Positions 1-12,170 of a stretch of DNA of 64,000 nucleotides are shown here, piece by piece (position 1 is the first letter of the stretch; the number at the start of each line of letters is the position of its first letter). The notes beneath the pieces were generated by a model. It worked only from the letters and a program-made list of their open reading frames with translations, was not told the origin of the DNA and searched no databases. The position numbers and the translations under genes are program-made. The DNA is from Ctenosaura bakeri (taxonomy: Eukaryota; Chordata; Lepidosauria; Squamata; Iguanidae), in assembly GCA_948474755.1 (NCBI GenBank), contig CAOLHI010000933.1, positions 412,714 to 476,713 of the forward strand. The letters run 5' to 3'.

Positions 1-604
1 CCTGGTCACATCTGAAGTCATCTTGATGACATATGCTTACAGCCAGCACACTTTTCAAAATGTGTTTCAGCCATAAAATATGTCCAATTATGAAAATAGC
101 ACATCCTGCAGAGTGGGGTTATATGGAGTGGTAACTGACTTATGCTGAAAATGTGCCTTAAGGTCCTTCACGTGGCATTTGTACACAGGTGTGAACATTA
201 ATAGCAGCATACTGGAAAAGGCAGAACAGAATCAATTTTCAATTACACCCACCTTTAATATCTGCTGTAAACATCAGAATAGACCTGCAGGCAGAATATA
301 TGAAAAACTCATTCTTCTTCTATGTTTATTTAAATTGGAACTTTAGTCTGGACATTCTTGGAAGTATCAAAGGTGCTGAGTCCTATCATCCAAATAGGTT
401 CAGAAGCTTAGACAGACCTTCAAAGGTTTAGGCTAAAACCTGGAGCAGATTTATTGCCCCACTGAGTAGGAAAAGTTACCACTTATTCTTGAAATGTACC
501 TCTTAAATTCATGGAGGGAGATCAGCATTTCTGTGGTTTCTGGGATCTCCACCCCATAGGGTTATGCCTCTAAACCGTTCCCCCCTTTTTTTCTACACCC
601 CACT
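1..604. other. Non-coding stretch with one shared repeat
   Basis: No gene or clear transposon end is visible. The part at about 338-475 resembles 47333-47452: both carry 'atcaaaggtgctg' and then a block reading 'ctaaaacct(g/a)gagcagatt', so it is an unidentified interspersed repeat. The remainder looks like unique AT-rich DNA. Confidence 0.5.
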
Positions 605-842
605 TAGTGTAGCGGTTTGAACATTGGAATATGACCCTGGAGACCAGGGATCGATTCCCTGCTCAGCCATGGAAATCCACTGTGTGATCCTGGGTGCATC
701 ACACACTCTCAGACTCCAGAAAACCTCATGATAGGCTCACCTTAGGGTCACCGTAAGTTGGAAATGTCTTGAAAACTCCATAATAGGTTCACTTTAGGGT
801 TGCCATAATTTGGAAACAATTTGAAGGCACACAACAACAATG
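605..842 (+). repeat. Sauria-type tRNA-derived SINE with duplicated tail
   Basis: A tRNA-like head with a B-box-like segment (gatcgattccctgctcagcc) is followed by the typical body ('ccactgtgtgatcctgggt', 'tctcagactccag') and a Bov-B-like tail ending in ACACAACAACAA. The tail unit starting 'ataggctcaccttagggt' near 731 is repeated as 'ataggttcactttagggtt' near 783, a tandem step of about 52 bp. Such SINEs are copied by RNA polymerase III and mobilised by Bov-B reverse transcriptase; this copy is diverged and non-coding. Confidence 0.8.
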
Positions 843-2189
843 ACGAAAAAAAATACAAATTACCAAATTTCTAAAGTTTACATGTAAATTCACATCTTTG
901 CAATATTTCATTTCACATGATTACCCTATATCCCTTCTCTACTAAGGACTGGCAAAATCAGCAGGACTTTGGTTGATGTTGTTATGTGACTAAGGTTCCT
1001 CTTCCTACTCCCGTTATATGGAAACAACTCGACTTATAATCATGTGTGTTGATAAGCCATCTGCTGGAATCTTCTAAAACAAGAGTAGCCTAGGTGCTTC
1101 TCTCCAGAGACTCTTCCACAATACACAATTATGATCTCATTTTAGCTGTCATGACTATATCCTGTGGAATTCTGAGATTTGTAGTTTGGGGAAGCACTAG
1201 AGTTATCTGGAAGAGAATTCCAACTATCCCTCTGTAAACTCCAGATTTCAGGATCCCATAGCATTTAAAGTTTAGTCAGAGTGCTATAATTGTGTAGTGT
1301 GAAAGAGCCCCAGATGTTGTTGGACTGTGACTCCCATCAGCCCTATCCAACAGAGCCAGTGGTGAGGTATGATAAGACTTATAGTCCTGCAAAATCTGGA
1401 AGTCCACATGTTGTCCATCCCAACTAACCTAAGGAATAAGTTAGTACGCAATATAATATATTTAGGCAGTGAATAATTTTATGCATCTGTTCACTTTCTC
1501 TCTTTCTGAAAATGTACAGATCATTCTGAAAACCTCTGCACAGTTTTCTGTCCGCTTAAGTAGGTGTGAGGTTGAACAGAAGCTTTTCATGATATTCCTT
1601 TTTTTTTTTTTTGCATGTGCAACAGAGGCTATAAAAATGAAAGACAGGGCCTCACATATTTGCCTAGAAAGGTCAGGCTCTTAAACTGGCAACGTGTGTC
1701 TAACTCTGGAAAGCATGTGGTACACAAAACCTCCACTTTCTGCCAACGGCTCAGCCTTTCTGAGTCAGTTTCAGTTAGTGAAAAAAAACACGTTCCATTT
1801 CCCCAGTTATTTTTAGAGTTAAGTACTTTTAAAGCAAGTCACAGTTCTACAAGGAAAGGCAAATGTATTTTGATTTTCCTCAACCATGGCTGCTGAAGGA
1901 TGCCTGAATATGAATCACAAAAAATTGCTTTATGTGAAGAACATTAGTCTTTCTCAGCTTTCCTCAATCTGGCACCTTCCAGATGTGTTAGATAATGAAT
2001 TCCATCATTCCCAGACATATGATGGGAGTTGTAGTCCAACATATCAGAAGGGAGGTAAGTTTAGGGAACATTATTTTATCTGTTCTACTACTGTATGCTC
2101 TGAGTAGCAACCATTTTATAAATCTTTAGGCAAAGTCTTTCCCAGCTCTTGTTATCTTAACTTTCTTGTAATTAACAGTAGCTACCAGG
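843..2189. other. Non-coding stretch with old palindromic repeats
   Basis: No coding gene is seen. About 1105-1310 is an old inverted-repeat element: 'ttctgagatttgtagtttggg' on one arm and a diverged counterpart ending 'gtgctataattgtgtagtg' on the other. About 1311-1425 and 1960-2055 belong to a second family marked by 'gatgttgttggactgtgac' or 'atgggagttgtagtccaac'. A T-tract lies at 1600-1612. The rest is unassigned. Confidence 0.45.
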
Positions 2190-2437
2190 GGGCAGACAGT
2201 GTGGTACAGAGATTTGAATGTTGATCTGTGACTCATAACACCAGGGTTCAAATCCCTACTCAGCCATGAAAACCTACTGGGAGACTTTGGGCAAGTCACA
2301 CGGTCTCAGCCTCAGAGGAGGACAAAGGCCCTTCTGAACAAATCTTGCCAAGAAAACTCTGTGATAGGGTCACCTTAGGGTTGCTGAGAGTTGGAAATGA
2401 CTTGAGGACACACAACAATAACAAGAGCAGCAACAAC
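2190..2437 (+). repeat. Sauria-type tRNA-derived SINE
   Basis: Nearly complete copy. The head contains a B-box-like motif 'gggttcaaatccctactcag'. The body has 'gggcaagtcaca', 'tctcagcctcagaggagg' and 'aacaaatcttgccaagaaaa'. The tail 'cttagggttgctgagagttg' runs into 'acacaacaataacaagagc', the Bov-B-like end. Plus orientation. The short ORF inside it is incidental. Confidence 0.88.
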
Positions 2438-3508
2438 AGTTATCAGTATTATATTCATGCAGTGGGAACTTTTTCATGCAGTGTTTATCTGCTACCATTA
2501 AGTCTATTTTCTGTCTTCATAGAGCAAGGTTTTTAAAATATATATATAATACATCTCCAGGCTGTTTATTTTCCAACATTTTATCTGTAGTTCTTTTCTC
2601 TTGATTTTTGTTGATCTTACAGAAATGGTTGAAACAACTAAATGGCTCCTGTTTACCACTAAGTAGTAAAAAGTGGATTGTGAGTACACTAAGCAGAGTG
2701 GCACTGCAGTTGGATAATTTTAGTCTCTGATTCTTTTAGTCCTGAGTCTCTTGGATCTCTGCTTGCCTGACACCGATTTGGATTTGCCCTTGTGGATTTG
2801 TCTGCTTTGAGATTTTGAACAACTCCCTCTCTCTGCTGTGAGTAAAGCTCTACTCCCCTGTTCTGCTAGTTGGCTGCCTGATCTGTCTGGGACATGAGAC
2901 CAACCGAAAAAGGGAGGGGAGCATTCAGGGCACAATGTCATATATTATTCCTTCTCAAAATGAAGCATACAAGGTGAGGCAAGTGGGCATGTGTCCTGAG
3001 CGCCAATGCCAGGGGGTGCAAAAAAGCAGTGGCAGAGGAGGAGGAGGAGGAGAAAGCAGCCCTGGAGGTAGGGGCGCAACTTCCATGCTTGCCCTAGGCA
3101 CTGTTTATGCCAGATACACCTCTGTCAAAATGCAAGTAGGGCCCACTAGTGCCATGACCAGACTCCAAGGAGGGCTCTGTTGCAGGAAGTGGCTTCCCCA
3201 AATGTGTCATCTATGGTAGAATGGTACAGCTTTCCACTCTCCTTTCTTCCATGCAAGTCTTAGAAAGTTAAGAGCCCTGTGTGAAGAGGGGTTGGCAACT
3301 CTTTATTTCTAGGATGCCCAATCCCTGTCTAAAGGGATAAGCTTGTTGGGGAAGGTGAGGGGAGATGAAAACAAAAATAAAGTCAATGGAAATCTATGTG
3401 AATCCCTAATGAAATCTCTAATCTATCTCAAGAGCCACACACACACACAACACAGACATACATACACACACCAATTCTTTCTAAAGTTGCATCTTTCTCT
3501 CTCTCTCT

Positions 3509-3545
<37 letters not shown>

Positions 3546-4569
3546 GAAAGAAAGATATCAGCACATGGAAATTTCATGCAAATCTTTGCCTTCTTTTTCA
3601 TTATTTGGTAATACATTTTTTTCTTTCTTTTACTGAGATGTAAGGGGCCACCCTGGTCTTTTTTGGTGGAGTTTGTGTGTGTGCCGCTTCACATCAGGGA
3701 TGGACAGAGCTCAGAAATTCCCAGTAGATCAGCAACACCAGCAATATGAGTAACCAGAGTAACCCCCTCATTTCTCTTCCTAAATCAAGCTGCTAAACTG
3801 GGGAAAAAAAACAAAAAACAAAACTAGGAATGGTGTAAATGAACCCCGAACTCATTTTGAAACCCTAAGAGGAAAAGGCACCCTGTCCCTTAATTCTAAG
3901 AATGTTATCATCACATACACACCACTATCCATATGCACACAACATTATTTTGCATCTGACCTGACTCTGGTCGGTAGATTGTGGAATTCAAGTGAAAATA
4001 CAACCAGTGGATCTTGCTAGCTTGAGGTTTGTCTGTCCACATGAGTTGACAATGTGCATTATAGGAAGCCTGCACCTTTTGATACCCTGTTATCTGACAA
4101 CTTGCTCTTTCAGTGCTTCCAAATTAAGAACAAATTCCATTAATTCCATGAGAGTTCTGCTTTTTCATCTGATCTTCTTGTCTATGGAGGCTCACTTGAA
4201 ACCGCTTGCATGCACATGCTGCTTGCAAAGCAAGCTGAAGCTGGCTAAGAAACTTTGCAAGCAGAGCATAGTTGGTCAGTCAGTTCCAAGTGAGCCTCCG
4301 TTAAGTCCATCGTGCTTCCTACAGTACAGTACATGGCTTCTGCTTTTCATTCAATTCCATTTTCTGACAGATCTCTAACCTGTCAGATGAGTAGGGGAAG
4401 CCTGTACTTTAATATTTTGTTACAGCTAGTCCTGCTTCATGGCAGTGTTGGGGAAGGGATGAGGCTCCTTACTCTTTTTTTTCTGCCCAAAGTCCTGCTC
4501 TGATGACACAACTAAACTTGAGTAGAAATCATTACTGTAAAAAATAAAACAATTTTCACACAATTTTGC
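2438..4569. other. Non-coding stretch with microsatellite and hairpin
   Basis: No gene is recognised. A CA-rich then TC-rich microsatellite lies at 3433-3546. A hairpin-forming inverted repeat lies at 4186-4299, with a perfect 13-bp outer arm GGAGGCTCACTTG at 4186-4198 and its complement at 4287-4299. The short open frames are low-complexity or lack any recognisable domain. Confidence 0.5.
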
Positions 4570-4680
4570 CGGTATTTTTGTATGCTTTTAATTTGTTCTT
4601 GTTTTAATATACTTTAAACCGCCTTGAGTCCCAATATTAGGGACAAGGCAGGATGTAAATGAATATCAACAACAATAAAG
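4570..4680 (+). repeat. L2-like LINE 3' tail
   Basis: The sequence 'aaaccgccttgagtcccaat' followed by 'agggacaaggcaggatgtaa' and then an AAC/AAT-rich run is the usual 3' end of lizard L2-type LINEs and of SINEs that share that tail. Only the tail is present. Confidence 0.6.
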
Positions 4681-5097
4681 ACATAATAACTGAGTTACAA
4701 CATTCCCTAGCCAGTTCACTGCTTACAGGGTGGCATTTCATCTCCCATTCATTTCACAATTAAACCACTGAGTCGAAGTTAATATTTCTCATTGCCCATC
4801 ATTACATTCAGTGGTTCTGTGTAGTTTGCTTTCTTTCCCTTGTACCCATTTTGACTCAGTATTGTTTCAGCTAATGTAAAAGATAGCAGCTGTTTATTTG
4901 ATGAAATCACATGAATATTTCCTATGGATAATTTAAAATACAAATCAGTTATTGTGTTAGCTGGTCTTTCTTTTATATCATTTGTAAAATGAAGCTATAC
5001 TTTTAAAATTAAAATTAATTTTAATTAATTAATTAATTTTAATTTTCAAATTAATAAGATAGTTTGTTTACTTGTATTTTAACTTGTTAATCATCAA

Positions 5098-5172
5098 GTT
5101 TTTAGTTGCCTGTGCCTTAACCTGGGCCCTTGTTGGGAGAAAGCCAGGATATAAATAAAAATAAAATAAATA
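5098..5172 (+). repeat. L2-like LINE 3' tail
   Basis: 'gcccttgttgggagaaagcc' followed by 'aggatataaataaa' and further ATAAA repeats matches the L2-type 3' terminus. It is a short truncated copy, preceded by an AATT-rich palindromic tract at about 4998-5052. Confidence 0.55.
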
Positions 5173-5329
5173 AAGTAAAATAATTGTGTGCTAATTTTGT
5201 GATATCAGTGATTTCTGTTTCTTCAGGACAGATTCTTCTTGTGTCCATAGCAGGAAAGATACTTTTGAGATGATCATGATCATGGCCTTGTAACCATTGA
5301 CAAGGCTGCTGGTGGTGGTGGCAGTGGTG

Positions 5330-5535
5330 TGCATTCAGATAATTTCCAAGCTATGGCAACCCTAAAGCAACCATATCATGGGGTTTTCTTGGCAAGAATT
5401 ATTCAGAGGAGCTTTCCTTTGCTTACCTCTGAGGCTGAGAGAGTGTGACTTGACCCAGGTCAAGCAGGGATTCAGACTCTGTTCTCCAGAGTCTTAATCC
5501 AAAGCTCAAACCATCACATCATGCTGGTTCTCCAT
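5330..5535 (-). repeat. Sauria-type SINE
   Basis: Reverse-strand copy: 'atcatggggttttcttggca' , 'ctctgaggctgagagagtgt' and 'cagggattcagactctgttc' are the complements of tail, body and B-box region. The Bov-B-like tail is degraded. Confidence 0.75.
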
Positions 5536-7141
5536 ATATCCTTTGTATTTATCTGAGATTTCCATGCTGCTAGTTTCCCACCGTGGCACTAAGCTAGAAG
5601 TTCTGGAGATGCGGTACCTTCTGTTCTACATTCCTTCAGAGGTAATCAATAGCAGGCTGCATCCCAGGCCTAGGCACATCTCAGGGTTTGGAAAGGCTAT
5701 TTTTTTGGACTAAATTTTCCAAAAGACATTACCAGCAAGGTCACTAGTATGATCCTTGGGGATTCTGGAAGTTGCAGTCCAAAGGGTAATTTTTTTGCAA
5801 GTTCTAACAGGGCTATATCTTTTGGTTACCACTGTCTTTGATGCCTCGTCCTGCTACCCCACACCCAATTTTATTTCCTCTCTTCCTAGTAGGCTGTCAA
5901 GGAATAACAGACCACTTTTGCAAGTCATCTGAAGATAGCTCTTGCAGAGGGCTGAGAGCAAAGCAGCCCCGAGGACTACAGATTGCCCTCCCCTATCTTG
6001 ACGATGACACAGAAATCATTTAGTGGCCTTGTACCCCTCCCTCTCTGACCCACCAAAAGACATGACACATATTTGATTTTCTGCTCTCAAGGCAAAGTAC
6101 AGTGTTGTGGATAATAGATGCTTTGAAAAGAGAGTAGCTTTGAGAGGATCATTGTCAGCTTCACAGAAGGTAGGGGGAAGGGGAAAGCAGAGGACAGTGG
6201 CTGGATCTACAAACTGATGTACAATAAACCCAATTGTGCATGTGATGCACCACAATTATTTAGAGCAGCATTATAATGCTTAGAGAAACGTGCATACTTT
6301 TGAATGGGGAAGCATAATGTGCAATTCAGTCAATTGTGAAACATAATAAGCAGGTGTCATGCAACAATGGTTTGAATCTGCACTAGAGGGTCTCGAGATC
6401 AGTGTCCTGTATGTTCGATGCCAGTGGGCAGGAAGGTGGAAAGATATCTGAGGAAGAGAAGGGACAGATTTTTGCCCATCTGCCAATGGCAGAGTCTCAG
6501 TCTGTTTTGGAAAAGCCTCCGCTTGTTCCCGTGCCCAGACAGGAAACCTGGAATGAGAGGGGAAAGTCCATTGTTTCCTAAGAGAACAGGAACAGAACCG
6601 TCAGTTGGCAGCGATCTGACTATATAACACAATTGTTCCCTGTTGAATGTGTCTCTTAGTCTTTTGTTAGAACCTAATAGGGATTTGGGGATTGTGCGAC
6701 TCAGCCAGGAGATAAAACCATGGCAGCTGAACCTGAAAACCCAACCCTGAAAAGAGAGATCATACCGTAGGAGATTATGGTGATTATTATGACGATGGTC
6801 ATTATCTATAGCCCACCTTTTCATAGAATCATAGATTATAGATTACTCTAGATCAGCATGAACTTTTTAAAATATGCACTTAAAAAGGGTGAAAACCATG
6901 GTGGAAAGTACAACTTAAAACAATATAGATCTTCCTGAAAGCTCTTTCCTTAAAAACCTGTCAAAATTTTTTAAAAAAATTAAAAATAACATTTAAAAAA
7001 TAAAATAAAAGATAATAATTTCTGTAATGTATGGAAGACGATGGCCCCCATATGGAAAAGATGTTTGGGGGACTTAGCTATTGCAAGAGTGTTAAATTAA
7101 TGTTATAAACAAATTGTATATTACATATATCTTAATCAGTG
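5536..7141. other. Non-coding stretch, nothing identified
   Basis: A fragment at about 5755-5805 ('gattctggaagttgcagtcc', then 'aaagggtaatttttttgcaa') belongs to a small family also seen near 35105 and 45628. 'tcatagaatcatag' near 6823 resembles a CR1 3' terminus. Overlapping open frames on both strands at 6399-6824 have no recognisable domain and are probably chance. Confidence 0.4.
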
Positions 7142-7144
7142 TAT

Positions 7145-7622
7145 GGCCCTTTCCACAGGGGGTTAAAAAAACGGTGTAGAGCGACCTCTGACGGAGGTCG
7201 TCTACACCGTAATGTGGATTGGAGCAGATTACTTTTGTGTAGTTCCACACCCCAATCCGCGCAGGGGTGACCGGAAGTGGCGCCGCCACATGCTCTTTGA
7301 AAACCACTTGTCTTGTGGTCTTTAAAAAGCACGGGGCGTGCATCCCCATGCAGCCATGTTGCAGCACTCGGTGTGGATTTGCAGGCGCACACAAGTGCAT
7401 GCCTGCAGACCGGCTGGGGGGCGGACTTCCGGCTGGTGAGCTTCTCCGGTTGGCGGAGAGCCTCTGCCAGCTGGAAGCCGCCATTTTGGATGCCGCGGGA
7501 CTCCGCAGGACGCTGCCGCGTGTGGAGCAGCGAACTCACACTGCTCCACTTTGCGACGGCTCCAGGTAAGTTCCGTTTTGGCGTGTTTTCAGGCGTGGCT
7601 TCCTCCGCGTGTGGAAAGGGCC
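7145..7622. mobile_element. Harbinger-like non-autonomous TIR element, long type
   Basis: Ends are GGCCCTTTCCACA on the left and its complement TGTGGAAAGGGCC on the right, flanked by an exact 3-bp duplication TAT (7142-7144 and 7623-7625). A 3-bp target duplication with GGCC ends fits PIF/Harbinger elements. The 478-bp interior is much more GC-rich than its flanks and encodes no transposase; open frames on both strands reflect composition only. A near-perfect hairpin lies at 7171-7210. A consensus splice donor CAG|GTAAGT sits at 7563-7571 near the right end. Confidence 0.8.
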
Positions 7623-8863
7623 TATGTTAACGAAAGATAAAATGTCAAATATTTAATTATATAGATTAGAAGTAGGTATATATATATATATATATATATT
7701 TATATGTAAGCTAAGTTATAGAAAAGCTGAAGCACAGAACACAAATAAGTAAGCACCCAAAAATTTTAGAGAGGGAAGTTTATTTGGGAAAAGAGATATA
7801 TGATTAATAAATAGGTAATTTATAGTAGCAAATCCAAAGAAATTGATTATATAAAAGTATAAGATGGTATTACTTGGTATTACATACTTGAAATTGTATG
7901 CAACAAGTCTAAATGTTTTACTGAATTTATGGGTTTTAATAAAAATATTCAAAAAAACCCATCATTGCCTGCTGACAGACAGCAAAGAGGAAGCCATTCT
8001 AGCTTCTCCCTAGGAAGAGATGTCCAGAACCTGGCCCAACCCCATCTCACATGCCCACCAACTGTACCTGTGAAGTGAAAGAAGGGCCTCTCCTGAGGAT
8101 CTCAAGGTCCAGACAGACTCATAAACTCTGTTAAGACAACCTAGATGTAAGCTGTATAGGATTTTATAGGCCATAGCCCTTAATATAACCCTCCCCCCAA
8201 AAAGCTAGTTCCAGCATCTTCCTGTATCCCTTCCTTCCTATAAGAAAGCTTAACTTGTGATTTCACTGCCACAAGTGGCAGCAGTAACACCAGATGGCAG
8301 CAGCATATCTAGGCTCAACAGCACCTGGGGCAAGTGTGGAAGTTCCACCTCTATGTGCTGCTTCTCTTGCTGTTGCTGCTCTGGTGATCTTCGTGGGAGT
8401 GGGGGTCAGTGGCTGCCACCACCCCCCGCACCAGGCCAGGAAGGACCCTGGTAAGTGAGGCAGACCAGGCCCTGGTGGGGGCAGGGGGGGTCAGCCCCAC
8501 CCTAGGTAAGCCTCTGCTAGATGGCTGAGACTGACTGCAATTTTGACTTCCCATAGTAGTTCTTGTGGGATCTATAACTAGTCTTGTTGCAGGGCATTGT
8601 GGGCAATCAAAGCTCATCTTCTCTTATCCTCTGTTATATAGAAGCTACCATTTTAACTTCTCTAGATACCCTGGAGTATTGCTCCATCAAGGACCATAGC
8701 ACATTATAAAATAATGAGGGATGTCCAGATCCCACTCAAATAAATACCATTACAAATAAAGATCTTCCTTTATGTGCCTAAACTGTTTTAAAGATCCACT
8801 TACCATCTCAGCAGAATATGTTCTCCTTCATTACTATCTCCTCCAATTATTTCCCTCCCTCCC

Positions 8864-8931
<68 letters not shown>

Positions 8932-9188
8932 TCGTGCATGTGCTTTCCCATCACAAATATTCTCCACACAGTTTATTTACCAAAAGCAAACAAAATAAAT
9001 ATTTTTAAAATAGAATACTTAAATACATGCAGGCATACACACTCCCACCCACAGAAAAGTTTGTATCTTTAATAGTTAAACACTCTACCTCACTGAGCCA
9101 TGGTGGCATCCTCCTTACTTCAGTAGATGCCAGTCTCTTCTAATCTGCTCCATATCCATTAAGAACTATATAAATTAAACCAAACACT
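7623..9188. other. Non-coding stretch with microsatellites
   Basis: A TA repeat lies at about 7676-7700 and a long uninterrupted (CTTT)n microsatellite at 8863-8933, roughly 17-18 units. No gene is recognised; open frames over the CTTT tract are low-complexity translations. The section 8250-8600 is moderately GC-rich but unassigned. Confidence 0.6.
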
Positions 9189-10079
9189 TGTTACCCTGTT
9201 TATTGGGGGTCCTGGGAGGGACACCTGAATGCTCTCACAATTAACTAAGTTTGGGGAAATTAGTGAGAGCACAAGCTAGCAATGCGAGAAGCAGGGCAAC
9301 ACAGCAGAATCTTTTACCCAATGTCTATGGGGTCAGGCCAAGCCAAGGAGCACACCGGAGTTTTAAGAATAATTAAGATTTTATTAAACACAAACAGTGT
9401 ATGCAACACACGTACTCAGATAACTAAAGAAAATAAAGGTTGGAGAGGTATAGAGGGATTTTTGAGAGGAATTGTTGAATTGGGTGATACGACACCTGTT
9501 CTGAAGCCTGGATAGTCTGAAGATTGAGTTCGGAGATATAGAGTCTCAGTACATGGGACTGAGGGGACAGCTCACCAAACAAAGCGGCAGCAAGGCAGGA
9601 TGGAAGTCCGGAGCGATCCCAGGATGGTCTCGGAATCAGAGGCTTTTATAGAGAGAAATGTAACTGTAGGCTATTCCGTACTTGGGGAAAACAGTGAGTT
9701 TCGGGCACGAGACAAAGCTTTGGAAAGGTCAAAATTTAGCATGATTGAGTTAAGTCCGAATTGATGAAGAGATAGCCAGTATGCAAATACTCAGTGCTTG
9801 GCAGTTGAGTATTCAGCTTGCCAAGTTGCCTGCTCGAGGCAGGGAGTCCTTTGTAAACAGTGTGCATACATAATGAGGGTGTTTGCAGAGAGGTCTCCTA
9901 AAGCGGTGATCTGGCTATTTCTGGCCTACCTGTATTGTCTTGGGATATTGCAGCGTTTAGTGGCCGAGCCTAGTTCTGTGCTTGTCCGGGGGCCTCAAAA
10001 ACACGTCGAAGAGAGCCAAATTATTGATATCAAAATGATATCTAGTATCCCCAAATCCAGGCTAGCAAATGCAGTAACA
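9189..10079 (-). mobile_element. Solo LTR, family A, 4-bp duplication CACT
   Basis: The 891-bp unit begins TGTTACCCTG and ends GCAGTAACA, giving TG...CA ends inside a TGTTAC/GTAACA inverted repeat. It is flanked by an exact 4-bp duplication CACT (9185-9188 and 10080-10083). Three near-identical relatives lie at 52116, 54312 and 57065. By comparison with the 52116 copy, whose TATA box and polyadenylation signal read forward, this copy is on the minus strand. No gag or pol lies next to it, so it is a recombined solo LTR. It could belong to an ERV or a Ty3/Gypsy-type element; the ends alone do not decide. Confidence 0.85.
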
Positions 10080-10439
10080 CACTTTAATTCAGGCTCTGAT
10101 ATTGGGGCCACAACTAATGTTCCTTTTGCTTCCTCCTATCTTTCACCTGCTTGTTAAACAAATCTCAGCTTGTCCTGCCTGTTTGTGTCTGTTTATATTG
10201 CTTACTGACTTCTACCTCATTTTCAGGAACCGTAGAGCTGGTTTGGCAGCCTTCTATACAAACATATAAACAGTGTGGCTGAAGGCACCACTTTCTATTC
10301 TAGGACTCTGGCAGTTTTTCCTTCCTTTAAGCCAAGTCCTATAGTTCCCTACTCCAAAAAAGGGAAGCTGGTAAGACATGGGGAGTTACAGATTCAAACA
10401 TGGCATCCTCCACACACAGTCTGAGCTGACCAAGTCATT

Positions 10440-10645
10440 TGGTTTGTCTTCAGGTCTTAAGGTGAACCCATCACATGGTTTTCTTGGAAAGATTTGTTCT
10501 GAGGAGGCTTTCCTCTGCCTTCCTCTGAAGCTGATAGAGAGAGCATGACTTGCCCAAGGTCACCCAGTGGGCTGAGCAGGGATTCAAACCTTGGTCTCCA
10601 TAGTCTTAGTGTCTCTAACCACTTCATCACACTGGCCCTCACAAG
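10440..10645 (-). repeat. Sauria-type SINE
   Basis: Reverse copy with 'catcacatggttttcttgga', 'ttcctctgaagctgatagag', 'gggattcaaaccttggtctc' and 'accacttcatcacactggcc', the complements of tail, body, B box and head. The Bov-B tail is mostly missing. Confidence 0.8.
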
Positions 10646-11439
10646 TCATTCTGGGCATCACAGAATTTTGCTTCATGCAGAGTGAGTCCTATCATTGGGC
10701 AGAAGTGAGGCAGCTATGGCAAGCCGAAAGGTCGAATGGAGGGGGAGGGTAAAGGGGACTGATAGCTGTGCTCCTGACCATTTCTCCTACATTCTCCTGA
10801 CACATTGTCCTCAATACATTTCCTTCTGTTGGCTGAAACAACTCTATAGTACTACATGGGCTGTTCTACACTCCCCACCCAGCCTGCTTCTCTCAGGTGT
10901 GGTAGAGGATGTGCTAGGGTTTAAGTAAGATTCAGGTACCACACCAGTTACCTTCCCTGAGTTGAATGGAGTGGGTGGGTGGGCAGAGAGATATCTTGTC
11001 CTTCAGACAGCAAAATATCTGAGTCCAACCCTATAGGGTGGACAGTTTCTTATATTTTTCCTTGGGTGGTTGTTGTTGTTGTTGCTGAAACCACATAAAC
11101 TACTCTCTATAAAACTGCAGTTCCTTATCTCAATGAAACCCATTGCTTCAATAAAATAAAATATTGCCAAACTCTATAGGAGTACAATAAACACAGCCCA
11201 GTCCTCTTTTGCTCCTATCTTTAAAAAAGCAAAGGTAAATGTGTTATCAGACCATCCTTTAATATTTCAAGAAACCACAGTAATTCTTTAATCTTCTCTG
11301 ACCCTATTAGTTCTGTTCCACAAAGTGACAAGAGCAGTTGCAAACAATCACCAAGTACTGGCAGGAAATGTAAAGTAACACCATGAAAAATAGGAACATT
11401 GTGGTGGTTCTTGGAGGAAAATAACACCTGCATCTAAAA
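10646..11439. other. Non-coding stretch, nothing identified
   Basis: No gene, transposon end or array is visible. A short TTG repeat occurs near 11070-11083. Confidence 0.4.
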
Positions 11440-12170
11440 TTCTGCTCACCGACATGTTTTAAGCTTCACTAAAAATTGCTGAAGTGGTTCCATTGTCAGC
11501 AGTTTGCCTGAAATTTTTATGCACGCAATTTGTCATCAGTTTGTTTCTCTTTCCGATTTGGCCATGATTGTTTTTAAAATATTCTTTTCCAGCAGCAACA
11601 ATCATTTGAAATGCACTTTTTTTTTTAAACAGTCTCTGGCAACTAGCAGAATGAATATGGAGTGATAGTGGAGCAATTATAAGCTAGGACAGGTGGCATC
11701 CCAGACGGCGTTTATAAAATGAATGTTGCATTCAGTGTCGCAAAGTTAAACTGCCCTTGTTATCCATTATGCTTCTCATTCAACACAAAAGTGCTGTCAG
11801 GTCTTTCAAGGAGAGGAGGGTGGTTCTTTGCATCTGAAAATGGGCAGGTGAGATCTCTCAAAATAGAATGATTGAAAATGAAGAACGCTGAAGTCAGAGC
11901 AATATATCAACCTGCTTTCTTTCATCGATGTTCAGACTCATCTGTTAACCCTCCACAAGACACCTGGTCATCCACTGTAGCTCCAGTCATTTTGTGGGGC
12001 TATTCTGGAACAAGCTGATCAGGCGATGCCAAGGAAATGGTGTGGCTAATGATGCAGATTCCCCAATAAAAGAATCAAAGCAGAAAGACTATTGATGCTG
12101 CGTTGTTTGCCCTTGAATCACATCCAGCTCTTTGTTCTTATCATTACAGGCATGAGAAAGTCTTACTAAA
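11440..12170. other. Candidate conserved non-coding block
   Basis: About 700 bp without any recognised repeat, with mixed composition and homeodomain-like cores (for example 'gcaattataagc' near 11675 and 'tttttatgcacgcaatttgt' near 11515). Its texture is like vertebrate conserved non-coding elements rather than decayed transposons. This is an impression from composition; no cross-species alignment was possible. Confidence 0.3.

Noticed and set aside
7092..7630. Several overlapping open frames of 75-135 codons on both strands
   Set aside because: They fall inside a GC-rich TIR element with exact target duplications; none resembles a transposase or other protein.
8772..9072. Open frames encoding FLSFFLSF repeats
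   Set aside because: Translation of the (CTTT)n microsatellite in two frames.
9798..10157. A 119-codon open frame, with a shorter relative at 57673-57915
   Set aside because: Both lie inside solo LTRs, opposite to the LTR's own direction, and no domain is recognisable; the similarity only reflects the shared LTR.
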